Assembly: GCA_015069365.1 (NCBI GenBank)
Contig: SVIT01000001.1
Coordinates: 62,001 to 126,000 of the forward strand
From: Clostridiales bacterium
Lineage (GTDB): Bacteria; Bacillota; Clostridia; Christensenellales; Borkfalkiaceae
Reading direction: 5' to 3'
DNA: 64,000 nucleotides
The notes below the pieces were generated by a model. That model was given only the letters and a program-made list of their open reading frames with translations, was not told the origin of the DNA and did no database searches. Made by a program: the position numbers and the translations under genes. Positions 36,601-44,058 of this stretch are shown here, piece by piece. Numbering within the stretch: the first letter of the stretch is position 1; each line of letters starts with the position of its first letter.

Positions 36601-38892
36601 CGGTTGACCCCTAAATCAGAAGAAGAAACGGAAGAGGAGACGGGTGTTATAGCAATTGGTTTTGCCGGTGTAGAACTTGAGTTTAACCATACGAACGTGA
36701 ACGTTTCCATAAAAGATGCCTATTATGCATACGCCATGGAGGCAGACAGATCTATAGAAGTTATCGGAAGCACTCTTTCCGTTGAACTTATTGGCAGTGA
36801 TATGCTTACAGGTTTGGCTATTAACGAGGGGTACGACGGCGGTTTGCTGATTGAAAACTCGACGGTGGATATTGCGATGAGCGGCGGTGCTAGCGGTATC
36901 ACTGTAAACGCGGAAGGATATACGGACTATGGCTTGAAGATATACAATTCAAGAGTGAACGTGGAGATGAGCGGCGAAAACGTTATTATACAAGGTATTC
37001 GCGTGGACTATGCACCATATGAAGACGGCGGCGCGGCAATCCTTATCGACAATTCTACGGTGATTGTGGATACGAGTAAGACGATCGCGCAACTTCAGCA
37101 CGGCATATACGCAGAGTTGGAAGAAGAAGCGGAAGACGATACCGCGGACGCGTACGGTTTGTACGTAAAAAACAGTAAGGTGTACACGTACTACGGCGCG
37201 GGTATAATTGCGAGGGGTATTGCGGTAGAGTACAATATCTACAACGATTACAACTCCAGTAAAGAGGCAATGTACGTGAGAAAGAGCACCATTCACTCTG
37301 AAAATAAAATCGCAGCTGATTGGGACGAGGAAACGTTGGAAGATTACGCTACGTGGGAGAATGTTGCCCTTAGCATAAACGCGGATTTTGACGAGTCGGA
37401 AAAGTATAGATTAATTACCTTGGACGATACGAACGTAACGACGGTTGCAGGTGACGGGGTAATATCCGCAGGCTTTAAAATTTCTATCAAGGAAGAAAGC
37501 TACCAATCGTATATCGAAGAAGTGTTGTATGCAACCGATTGCAAACTGACGTTCATAAGCGGTGCGGGTCATATGGAAACCGCAGGTTTGAGACTTAACG
37601 CCGAGGAAGATGTCTACGGGGAATTCGGTATTCTTCTTATTGATTGCGAAACGCTTGTAATCAGTGGCGAAGCAAGCCGTATGCCACTGGAAGAGGATTT
37701 CTGGTACGGAACGACAGCGGCAATGTATTTGGAGATGGATACGAGCGATGAATTACTGTATCTGGAAGGCGGACGTACGGTTTTGATCGCGCCTGAATCC
37801 TATGAAATGGAAGAGGACGGAGAAACCGTTCCCTATAACAAGCACAGCTATGCGCTCATCGTGGATGGGGACGATGCGGAAATCGTCAGCGGTACGCTGG
37901 AGATGTGGGCAGGCACCTATTGTGTCGACGGGGATTTGGATACGAAGAACGAGGTATATCCTGCGTCCAGTATGACCTACGGCGACGAGGAGCTGGATGA
38001 CGATTTCGGTTCGGATATCCGCTTCGAAGAGGACATGGAAGAGGATACGCCTAAATACGTATTTATCGGCGGGAATGAAGTATACGTCGGCGGTTTGGCG
38101 ATGGCGGATGGGGAATATTACGTCAACGGCGCGTACGGCGAGGTTGGCGAAGTTTACAGAGAAGAGCCTGAAAACTGGAATGCGAAGTTAGAGGCTGTAT
38201 TTGACGAGGAAGGGGAATTTGTAAAATACGTCCTTACCTTAAACGGCTTGTATCTTGCAGCGCAAGAGAACAGCTTACTGTTCGCGCAGATTTGGAGTTT
38301 GGCTGATCTGGATATCGTCTTGGCTGACGGCAGTAAAAACATAGTGGAAGCGAACGAGCTTTCGAACGCGTATGCGGCATACCGTATGGCAAGCGCGATC
38401 GACGCGAGGGCTTGGTCTGTTGAAGAGCGCGAGGACGAAGAATACGGTGACACGTATAACGTTTACTCGATGAAAAAAGGCGGTACGATAACGGTATCGG
38501 GCGAGGGCGAATTGACGCTCGCAGGCGCGGAAAACGGAGTGACGCACGATGGGAAACTGTACGTAGCAATGGAGTCCTATTTTGAGAATGGTGTATACAC
38601 CTTGAAAAACCTTGAAAATGCAGTGGAGGCAACGGACGGAAGCTGGACGGTAAAAGCGCACGCGCATGCTTATGGCGAATGGACGGTTACCGAGGAAGCG
38701 ACGAAGAAAGAGGAAGGTTCACGTGAAAAGATTTGCGAAACTTGCGGAGACAAAGTGACCGAAACGATTCCTGCTAAGGGCAAAGGCTGCGGAAGTACGA
38801 TCACGGGTGTATCGTTTGGTTCGATTGGACTTTTGAGTGTTTTTGGTTGTTTATTGGCAAAGAAAAAAAGGGAAGACGATTTCCAGAATTGA
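33613..38892 (+). CDS. Large secreted surface protein with Cys-type C-terminal tail (1759 aa)
   Basis: The N-terminus is a signal peptide (MKKMIAILAGIAMVGSVFGV, predicted cleavage near KADE). Residues about 30-480 contain repetitive beta-strand segments (TVDLNGKKVTGGALLFTG, then TLTVKGGHFYGD), suggesting a beta-helix. From about 480 to 740 there are CxC/CxxC modules with conserved His and Trp (HWKECDCG, HWYPCDICG, YECVCGYTETEAYCDH), two nearly identical. A longer beta-solenoid-like carbohydrate-binding-type region follows. The end is a tripartite tail: CGSTITG, a hydrophobic stretch, then KKKREDD. This resembles the Cys-containing Synerg-CTERM/MYXO-CTERM type rather than LPXTG. AGGAG precedes the ATG. 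It is probably co-transcribed with tetR. The role at the surface is unknown. Confidence 0.88.
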   Translation: MKKMIAILAGIAMVGSVFGVTGALRVKADETVEANQASVTVNGTTTEYATLEKAFESLQLDAARYATVTLLTDVALTRSLSTMPNERTTVDLNGKKVTGGALLFTGTDTVKDSSQEGTGSVEKNLEVNTDATLTVKGGHFYGDYPLYLYENATAIVAGGSFYAENDVLLNEGSELVLKNAQFPAVDGQYGGFDFADYTGKAKTFADFLDVSAAYYIGETKVEDASSVTADQITSVKQQYVATYEQEGQPTVYITDVGSINNAIYTASLFGPQSFSWVDDTIPATLTLYADGKGGSMTQTLEELTIDLNGNVMAEATHRVETTLHLMDSSTYQTGLLENCSFMLNEWGEVTSEVNITLNCNSYELSIYVNTYGKFVTTGGQHYGEFDLSTYSSTTSAQISLQGGVYEALWTNIQKAEDVQCTVTDISVIGDPLSRTWDLGSGEDYALGDVLADGYMLQYEDGTYEKDLAKHDIYGPFTVLAHEHSYIGHYNADSHWKECDCGMIEAGSEGEHSHSGDVFSMDETAHWYPCDICGAYMSYEGHDYEAVSGTHTNENGYDEHQATCRICGYEGMDSCITEYTDNQPATETEMGYYIYECVCGYTETEAYCDHLGGVTYTKVGTAEDATHEYVCNIEGCGETWTENCDRTLIDEQPATETEMGYYTYECACGYTETEAYCDHLGSVTYTKVGTAEDATHEYVCNIEGCDAVWTEDCSFESEPVYPTDVVDGYYVYTCDCGYTYNEVSEDLTAFGDKTLVTIGGLEMSLRGNAYYVNGENGGVGTVHSEAPATYHAHLTWEAAADGKPIITLAVNGLDLSVTSGSALILADDVGISVSGENNIAATYDETCIAIDMLGDNAIVSEEKNGTMNVTVNAAEDVEVLALKGRVLQITEAVLNVKFNAIGYAIDAQNQLFVDDSTVSVETSAAGIAASAFTLESSTLNVDMKNETSEGGAIETENLSAYRSVVNVSVASNAGMAQGVYAEEYLYAWQSEFKVEITRLTPKSEEETEEETGVIAIGFAGVELEFNHTNVNVSIKDAYYAYAMEADRSIEVIGSTLSVELIGSDMLTGLAINEGYDGGLLIENSTVDIAMSGGASGITVNAEGYTDYGLKIYNSRVNVEMSGENVIIQGIRVDYAPYEDGGAAILIDNSTVIVDTSKTIAQLQHGIYAELEEEAEDDTADAYGLYVKNSKVYTYYGAGIIARGIAVEYNIYNDYNSSKEAMYVRKSTIHSENKIAADWDEETLEDYATWENVALSINADFDESEKYRLITLDDTNVTTVAGDGVISAGFKISIKEESYQSYIEEVLYATDCKLTFISGAGHMETAGLRLNAEEDVYGEFGILLIDCETLVISGEASRMPLEEDFWYGTTAAMYLEMDTSDELLYLEGGRTVLIAPESYEMEEDGETVPYNKHSYALIVDGDDAEIVSGTLEMWAGTYCVDGDLDTKNEVYPASSMTYGDEELDDDFGSDIRFEEDMEEDTPKYVFIGGNEVYVGGLAMADGEYYVNGAYGEVGEVYREEPENWNAKLEAVFDEEGEFVKYVLTLNGLYLAAQENSLLFAQIWSLADLDIVLADGSKNIVEANELSNAYAAYRMASAIDARAWSVEEREDEEYGDTYNVYSMKKGGTITVSGEGELTLAGAENGVTHDGKLYVAMESYFENGVYTLKNLENAVEATDGSWTVKAHAHAYGEWTVTEEATKKEEGSREKICETCGDKVTETIPAKGKGCGSTITGVSFGSIGLLSVFGCLLAKKKREDDFQN

Positions 38893-38957
38893 TTTATTAT
38901 GACGTTATATGAAGAGCCCCCAACTTGATTTCACTCAAGTTGGGAGCTCTTTGCTTT
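38785..38957 (+). repeat. Surface-protein 3' end and terminator, copy 1
   Basis: About 173 bp, from the codons of the GCGSTITG tail through the stop and terminator, are repeated with only scattered changes at 40191-40364. Confidence 0.9.
38913..38957 (+). terminator. Intrinsic terminator after surface protein gene
   Basis: A 16-bp stem with one mismatch (core CCCAACTTGA / TCAAGTTGGG) and a six-base loop is followed by TTGCTTTTTT. Confidence 0.9.
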
Positions 38958-39280
38958 TTTAGGTATTTTTCTACAGAAGATTGTTGAATAATCTGTTCTC
39001 CAAACATTGCAAGGGAGAGTGTTTTGCTCTCGAAAAATGTGTCGGCCATCAATTTTTGTCGTATATGTGCTAATAAGTCAAACAAAAAAGCACCCATATG
39101 GGTGCTTATTTATTTGACGCACCACTTTCAGTCACCGTTGAGCTTTCTACTCACCGTACGGAACCCATACTCATATGCATATGAAAAGGTTTTCCTTGAG
39201 GAATACTGTGTGACGTATTATGGGTATTTGTGTCATAATAAGTCGTGACAGATGTCATAACATTTAGTGACGAAATATAT
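38958..39280. other. Gene-poor spacer with palindrome
   Basis: No convincing gene is present. Short open frames on both strands lack ribosome binding sites and run across the terminator copies. A perfect palindrome AGCACCCATATGGGTGCT at 39089-39106 followed by TATTTATTT may act as a terminator. An imperfect inverted repeat (TATTATG ... CATAATA, 39217-39241) lies upstream of the next promoter. Confidence 0.55.
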
Positions 39281-39310
39281 TTGCAAACCAAATCAGGGGG
39301 GTGTTATAAT
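39281..39310 (+). promoter_or_regulatory. Promoter of truncated glycosyltransferase
   Basis: TTGCAA (39281-39286) and a consensus TATAAT (39305-39310) are separated by 18 bp. Confidence 0.75.
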
Positions 39311-39378
39311 AGAAAACAGGTTGGCGTGCCGAGCCTCAAATTAGCAGGTAATTACCTATACAAAGGAGAAAACCGATC

Positions 39379-39969
39379 ATGAAAGACGTTTTGTTGGATA
39401 TCTATTTTGTTTGTCTTGCGATCACCTTATTCTATGCAGTTTATTATGCATTTTTAGGGGTAATCGGGTTGTTTATGCGGAAACAAAAATATCCTATCAT
39501 TGAGGATCAATCGAAATTTTGCATCTTTGTTCCTTGCCACAATGAAGAATCCGTTGTAGCTGCAACGGTGGAAAATTACACAAAGATTCAATATAATCCC
39601 GAGCTGTTTGATATTTATTTCTTGGCTGATAATTGCAGTGACCAAACGGCTGAAAAGGCGAGGACAGCGATTGAAAAAGCGGGGATGAAAAATTTTTACG
39701 TATTAGAAAGAAATGTCGATGACCCAGCCAAAAGGGGAAAGCCGCACGCATTGAACTGGGGTATTCAAACCTTAGAGGCGGAAGACCGCTTTTATAATAA
39801 ATATGATATGTTTATGATTTTAGACGCAGACAACTTTGTTGACGCTGATATTTTGAGACACGTGAACAGTCAATATTGGTCGATTACGAGACCTGTACGA
39901 GATGTAATTACACGACGTATGAAGAGATTTCTACGACGGGTCATAGCTACGGTGAGGTTCAGACGGTAG
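39379..39969 (+). pseudogene. Truncated family 2 glycosyltransferase
   Basis: An N-terminal membrane segment is followed by a GT2 catalytic start: FVPCHNEESVVAATV, FLADNCSDQTAEKA, GKPHALNWGI and the DxD-type MILDADNF. The homology stops at about 39875 (VNSQYW). The remaining codons are an out-of-frame reading of a surface-protein gene. Acceptor-binding residues and C-terminal membrane segments expected of a full-length enzyme of more than 350 residues are missing, so it is almost certainly inactive. It has its own promoter and AAGGAG site. Confidence 0.85.
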
Positions 39970-40298
39970 AGGCGACGTGTACGGAAGAGGGATATACTTA
40001 TCGCGTTTGTAAAGATTGCAGTCACGAAGAAACTCTTTCTACGATAGAAGCCAAAGGACATACCGCAGGCGAATGGATAATCGATAAAGAAGCACAAGAA
40101 GGCGTGGTTGGTAAACGGCATAAGGAATGTATTGATTGCGGCGAAAAACTGGATGAAGAGGAGATTCCTGCTTTGCTCGTTCCATGGATGGGTTGCGGAA
40201 GTACGATCACGGGTGTATCGTTTGGTTCGATTGGACTTTTGAGTATTTTTGGCTGTTTATTGGCAAAGAAAAAACGCGAAGACGATTTCCAGAATTAA
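39876..40298 (+). pseudogene. 3' remnant of a second surface protein with the same C-terminal tail
   Basis: The frame has Cys-module homology (YETCTRCNYTTYEE, YRVCKDCSHEE, HKECIDCGEKLDEEE) and then the GCGSTITG ... KKKREDD tail found in the 1759-residue protein. It starts abruptly with no ATG, ribosome binding site or signal peptide, exactly where the glycosyltransferase homology ends. This marks a deletion or recombination joint. An assembly error in a metagenome is an alternative. Confidence 0.85.
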
Positions 40299-40364
40299 TT
40301 TGCTATGACGTTATATGGAGAAATCCCAACTTGATTTTACTCAAGTTGGGATTTCTTTGCTTTT
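40191..40364 (+). repeat. Surface-protein 3' end and terminator, copy 2
   Basis: This pairs with 38785-38957. Identity covers the tail-coding region, the post-stop bases (ATGACGTTATATG) and the terminator hairpin. Confidence 0.9.
40320..40364 (+). terminator. Intrinsic terminator after surface-protein remnant
   Basis: A 15-bp perfect stem (GAAATCCCAACTTGA / TCAAGTTGGGATTTC) with a six-base loop is followed by TTTGCTTTT. Confidence 0.9.
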
Positions 40365-40418
40365 ACTCCCGTTCGCGGTTCTTCATTCTCAATTCCCGTC
40401 GAAGAAAACAAAATAAAC

Positions 40419-40452
40419 AAAAAAGGAAACCTCGAATGAGATTTCCTTTTTT
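40419..40452 (-). terminator. Terminator of tRNA-Leu
   Basis: On the reverse strand an A-rich/T-rich stem (AAAAAAGGAAA / TTTCCTTTTTT, inner CTC/GAG) begins two bases after the tRNA 3' end. Confidence 0.8.
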
Positions 40453-40453
40453 G

Positions 40454-40538
40454 TGGTGCGGTCGACAGGAATTGAACCTGCATGGAGTTACCCACAAGAT
40501 CCTTAGTCTTGCGCGTCTGCCAGTTCCGCCACGACCGC
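40454..40538 (-). tRNA. tRNA-Leu (anticodon AAG)
   Basis: On the reverse strand the acceptor stem GCGGTCG / CGACCGC, a leucine-type D-arm (GGCGGAACTGGCAGACGC), an anticodon stem CAAGA / TCTTG with loop CTAAGGA, a long variable arm and a T-arm (GGTTCAATTCC) are all present. The 3' CCA is encoded. The anticodon read from the loop is AAG, presumably A34-to-inosine modified. The 85-nt length fits a class II tRNA. Confidence 0.95.
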
Positions 40539-40551
40539 ATTAACGTGATTA

Positions 40552-40580
40552 ATTATAGCTGAATGTTTCCCATTTGTCAA
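40552..40580 (-). promoter_or_regulatory. Consensus promoter of tRNA-Leu
   Basis: TTGACA and TATAAT, both perfect, with a 17-bp spacer on the reverse strand, 13 bp before the tRNA 5' end. Confidence 0.92.
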
Positions 40581-40619
40581 CTTATTTTATCCCACTTTAG
40601 AAAAAATTTTATTTTTTTA

Positions 40620-40648
40620 TTGAATTTCCTTTTTTAAAGTGCTATAAT
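40620..40648 (+). promoter_or_regulatory. Promoter of small lipoprotein gene
   Basis: TTGAAT (40620-40625), 17 bp, TATAAT (40643-40648). Confidence 0.8.
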
Positions 40649-40688
40649 GTTTTTATATTCAAGACTGTAACGAAAAGGAGGATTCGTT

Positions 40689-41120
40689 ATGAGGAAAATA
40701 ATTCTCGTTATATTCTTATTAGTTACGAGCTTTTGTTTCAGCGGTTGTTGGGGGAATGCCTTGACAAAAGAAGCGGAAACTGCGCTGGGATTGTCCCTTT
40801 CTTCGGCGGAAGTGATTGAGGAATGGGATACGCACGGCGGTTTTCACGGTGATGGAACTTCGTTGATCGTGTTCTCCGTAGAGGACGGTTTTGAGGTGAA
40901 CGTAAAAAGCAAATGGCAACGGTATCCGTTGACGGAGACGGCGTATGAATATTATTACGAATGGGGCGGTATGTTTGATACGCCGAAATCCGAGGGGAAA
41001 GCGATTCCTGAAATAACAAACGGGTACTGGTATTTTGAGGATACGGGTCCGCAAAACTGGATATTCGCTGCTTTTGATGAGGATAATAACTTGTTATATT
41101 ATTATACATTTGACAGTTGA
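40689..41120 (+). CDS. Small lipoprotein, unknown function
   Basis: A 143-residue protein with a lipoprotein signal (hydrophobic IILVIFLLVTSF, lipobox FSGC, predicted lipidated Cys20). The mature part is acidic and aromatic (AYEYYYEWGGMF, GYWYFEDTG) with no recognised domain. It has its own promoter and terminator, so it is monocistronic. AAAGGAGG is placed well before the ATG. Likely a membrane-anchored extracytoplasmic protein. Confidence 0.8.
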   Translation: MRKIILVIFLLVTSFCFSGCWGNALTKEAETALGLSLSSAEVIEEWDTHGGFHGDGTSLIVFSVEDGFEVNVKSKWQRYPLTETAYEYYYEWGGMFDTPKSEGKAIPEITNGYWYFEDTGPQNWIFAAFDEDNNLLYYYTFDS

Positions 41121-41125
41121 TAATT

Positions 41126-41157
41126 AAAAGGATATGCCGATATGACATATCCTTTTT
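41126..41157. terminator. Bidirectional terminator
   Basis: An 11-bp stem AAAAGGATATG / CATATCCTTTT with a nine-base loop and T-run lies between two convergent genes. Confidence 0.85.
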
Positions 41158-41162
41158 TTCAA

Positions 41163-42311
41163 TTATGCGCGTTCGGGGCGGACGCATTCGCCCGTAGCGG
41201 CGCTTTGGAAAATGACGAAATATCCTCCCGTTTCGTATGGAGAAATGGGGACGAAAGAGCAGACGTTTTTGATCTCCGCAGGGGGATTGTCCTTATCTTC
41301 CGCCCATAAGGCGTAACAGATGTGTTGAACACGTCCGTCCGTGCGTAAAACGCCTACTAAATATTCAGGTTTTTTAGAGGTCCCTTTTACGCGTACCCAT
41401 TCACTGCAGGAAAACGCCCCCGATAGTTTACGATCGCGGGGATATCGGCGGAATAATCCGTCGATTTCCTCTTTTACGGCAAGGTAGTATCCGTCGGGAT
41501 CGGTTTTAACCGATTGGCGTACGCGCGGAGCATCGACATCTTCCTCAGCGCATGGCCGCGCTTTTTTTCCTTGCTCTTTAGCTGTGCTTTCAGCGTGTGC
41601 ATTTTGGCTAGTTTTTTCAGGCAAACAGCGTCCATTCTTTATCTCCTCGTAATAATTCTCGTCGGCGACGCTCTCGTCGTTATAGGGGGCTTTTTTCATG
41701 CGTATTTCCGTCTCGGTGGCGGGGGGGTCGATATCCTCTCGAGGGGGCAGGGGAGCAGGGGGCGGCGGAGGAGTGATCGGCTCTTCAGGCTTTTTGGGCG
41801 GCTGTTGAATGGGAAGGGGCTCAGGGAACGGTTCGGGCGGAGTTTCATAGATTGGCTGAGAGGATTTTTCTTGGCGAGAAAGCCCGACGCTCCCTGCAAT
41901 TTCTCCGCTGGCTGTTTCCTGCTTGATTGAGGGAAAGACGGGGGGCAGGGTTGCGTTGAGTATCGTTTTCCAGTCATAAGATTTGTTTCCATTGATCCCG
42001 TAAGCAATGGGGACGACTTCGTTTTTTACGTAGCAAATAATCCCGCAAAAACCGCCTGAAACGTCCAGGTCGGTGAGCAGGTTAAAAAGACTCTTTCCGC
42101 GAAGAGCGAGCATTTCTGTCTTCCCTTTTCCGTCGGAAAGCAGGCAGTAATATTCCCCTGAGGCGAGCGGGGCGAAGTTGATAACGGAGATTTCCACAGC
42201 GAGGTTTTTTCCGTATTGTTCGAGTTTAATTAATCCCGATAGAGATTTCCCGTCTCCTGAAAATCCCTGGCGTATTTGGCGCAAGATACACATTTTTTTT
42301 ACATAGTTCAT
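41163..42311 (-). CDS. Proline-rich protein with conserved ends, unknown function
   Basis: The start is placed at 42311 (MNYVKKMCILRQ); upstream in-frame codons lack conservation-like composition, though the ribosome binding site is weak. That gives about 382 residues. The N-terminal domain (GFSGDGKSLSGLIKLEQYG, then YYCLLSDGKGKTEML) is compact. The middle is proline/glutamate rich (PPEPFPEPLPIQQPP, PPPPPAPLPP) and probably disordered. The C-terminal domain resembles an intracellular sensor-like fold (YLAVKEEIDGLFRRYP, then SEWVRVKGTSKKPEYLVGVL). No signal or membrane segment is seen. I cannot name the family. Confidence 0.7.
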   Translation of the reverse strand: MNYVKKMCILRQIRQGFSGDGKSLSGLIKLEQYGKNLAVEISVINFAPLASGEYYCLLSDGKGKTEMLALRGKSLFNLLTDLDVSGGFCGIICYVKNEVVPIAYGINGNKSYDWKTILNATLPPVFPSIKQETASGEIAGSVGLSRQEKSSQPIYETPPEPFPEPLPIQQPPKKPEEPITPPPPPAPLPPREDIDPPATETEIRMKKAPYNDESVADENYYEEIKNGRCLPEKTSQNAHAESTAKEQGKKARPCAEEDVDAPRVRQSVKTDPDGYYLAVKEEIDGLFRRYPRDRKLSGAFSCSEWVRVKGTSKKPEYLVGVLRTDGRVQHICYALWAEDKDNPPAEIKNVCSFVPISPYETGGYFVIFQSAATGECVRPERA

Positions 42312-42445
42312 ATTTATCCAAACCTTATGTGTTTTTGTATAAGTATATATGCTGAAACAGAGAAAAAATTGACGTTTTTTCACGGTTTTTAGGTAGTATT
42401 CGGGAAAAAAAATTAAGTAAAAAACAAAAAAAGTCCGTCAAGATA

Positions 42446-42474
42446 TTGACCCGAACGTTTTTTTAGCGTATAAT
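42446..42474 (+). promoter_or_regulatory. Promoter of VanZ-like gene with almost no 5' leader
   Basis: TTGACC (42446-42451), 17 bp, TATAAT (42469-42474). The expected start of transcription is at or next to the ATG at 42481. Confidence 0.85.
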
Positions 42475-42480
42475 AGAAAT

Positions 42481-43044
42481 ATGTTGCAAAAGAAAGGACA
42501 AATAGGAATATACATATTGCGCGTGCTGTTTATTGCGTTATGTTTGCTGGTAATAGCGTATATATTTTCAAACTCCTTAAAGACGGGCGAGGTATCTTCG
42601 AAACAAAGTTCGAGTGTGGTGGACACGATCCAAGACTGCGTTGGTTCTATCGCGCCCGATTCTAAGATCGCCACCACGAAAGGCTTGGGGTATAAAAAGA
42701 TGCATGCTTTTGTACGGAGAATGGCACACTTTTCCGAATTTGCGGTGCTTGGCGTTTTGTTGGTTTGCACATATTTTTGTTTTACTCATAAAAAGAAAGG
42801 TCTGTTTATTCCCTTGATTATATTGCTTGCTGTGGCGTGTATTGATGAGGTGTTGCAAGGGTTTATGGCAGGTCGTGTTGCGGATATTACCGACGTTGTT
42901 ATGGACGTTTTGGGTGGATTGAGTGGGGGCATGGTCGCGTTGGCGGTCATTTTGTGGATGTTTTTAGCGCAAGGGAAAAAACCAAAACGGCTCGTTGAGG
43001 GGGAAGACCTTGGTGTAGACATGGTCGTTGTAAGACATGGATAA
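42481..43044 (+). CDS. VanZ-like membrane protein
   Basis: A 187-residue protein with four membrane segments and VanZ family hallmarks: an early strand with FSNSLKTGEVSSKQSSSVV, VRRMAHFSEFAVLGVLL in the middle, and IDEVLQGFMAGRVADITDVV followed by a glycine-rich segment. VanZ proteins were named for low-level teicoplanin resistance; the general function is unclear. The start is odd: the promoter -10 ends six bases before the ATG, so the message is leaderless or a downstream start is used. The downstream DUF368 gene follows after 20 bp and may be co-transcribed. Confidence 0.85.
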   Translation: MLQKKGQIGIYILRVLFIALCLLVIAYIFSNSLKTGEVSSKQSSSVVDTIQDCVGSIAPDSKIATTKGLGYKKMHAFVRRMAHFSEFAVLGVLLVCTYFCFTHKKKGLFIPLIILLAVACIDEVLQGFMAGRVADITDVVMDVLGGLSGGMVALAVILWMFLAQGKKPKRLVEGEDLGVDMVVVRHG

Positions 43045-43064
43045 GCTTGAAAAGGAGAGTAAGC

Positions 43065-44042
43065 ATGGAGAGAGATGATCTGGAGATCGCCTTAATCAAA
43101 TACAATAAAAAAAGCTGGTGTAAAAGTGTCGTATTAGGCTTTTTTATCGGGCTTGCGGTAATCGTTCCTGGAATCAGCGGTTCGACGGTGGCGATTATAT
43201 TTCGATTGTATGATCAGTTTTTATGTGCAATCAGCAATCTGTTTAAACAGTTCAAACGTTGTTTTATCTTTCTTTTGCCGATAGGAATTGGTGCTGTCCT
43301 TGGTTTGGGATTGGGTTTTATTGGCGTGAAAGAGTTGGTAGAATTGTTACCGTTTGCATTTGTTTGTCTTTTTTCAGGATTGATGACGGGTGCGTTTCCT
43401 GCCGTGTACGACGAGGTGAGAGAGGGTGAGTGGACGCTGAAACGTATTGTATTATTTGCGGTAGGGGTTTTTCTTCCCGTGGCAATCGGATGTGTATCGG
43501 CATGGCTGTCGATCGGTATGCCAAATGGCTCCGTAGGCGTACAAAAATTTGCAGATATTGAAATTACGCATATATTGTTGGCGGTGTTGTTTGGATTTGT
43601 AGTCGGATTGACGCAGATTGTGCCTGGATTGAGTGCTAGTGCCTTTTTAATGGCGGTGGGTTGGTTCCAAGGGCTGTTGAAGAGTGTTAGCCTTACCTAC
43701 TGGAAAAGTAATCCCGCTATATTTGGGATATATCTTGCTTTGGTTATCGGGTTTTTATTGGGGCTGGTCGCTTTTTCTAAAGTATTGACCTACTGTTTTT
43801 CCAAGGCACGACGTACTACCTATTCGTTGATTGTGGGGCTGTCTTTGGGGTCGATTTTATCCATGTTCTGTAACGGTGATATCATCATGACCTATATCGG
43901 CTGGGCAAACGGCGGCGCATGGATTTTGGAAGTGATACTCGGTGTGGTATTGTTCGCGCTCGGTGCTGTCGGTGCGTATGCTTTGGTAAAGTATCAACGC
44001 AAACAAGAAGCGAAAGAAAAAACCTCAAAAACAGAGGAATAA
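43065..44042 (+). CDS. popT: DUF368 protein, PopT-type undecaprenyl phosphate translocase candidate
   Basis: A 325-residue polytopic membrane protein starting at ATG 43065 behind AAAGGAGAG. The DUF368 motif GLAVIVPGISGSTVAIIFRLYDQF is split across residues about 25-48, and its inverted second copy is VGLTQIVPGLSASAFLMAVGWFQGLL. DUF368 proteins (PopT) were shown in other bacteria to return undecaprenyl phosphate across the membrane for cell-wall building. This assignment is by family only. It is followed by comF after 16 bp. Confidence 0.85.
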   Translation: MERDDLEIALIKYNKKSWCKSVVLGFFIGLAVIVPGISGSTVAIIFRLYDQFLCAISNLFKQFKRCFIFLLPIGIGAVLGLGLGFIGVKELVELLPFAFVCLFSGLMTGAFPAVYDEVREGEWTLKRIVLFAVGVFLPVAIGCVSAWLSIGMPNGSVGVQKFADIEITHILLAVLFGFVVGLTQIVPGLSASAFLMAVGWFQGLLKSVSLTYWKSNPAIFGIYLALVIGFLLGLVAFSKVLTYCFSKARRTTYSLIVGLSLGSILSMFCNGDIIMTYIGWANGGAWILEVILGVVLFALGAVGAYALVKYQRKQEAKEKTSKTEE

Positions 44043-44058
44043 GGGGTACAGGTACGAG

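Noticed and set aside
38897-39248. Two short open frames (one per strand) after the large surface protein
   Set aside because: They cross a strong terminator and have no start signal; no recognisable protein.
39379-40298. Insertion sequence as cause of the glycosyltransferase joint
   Set aside because: No transposase, terminal inverted repeats or target duplication were seen.
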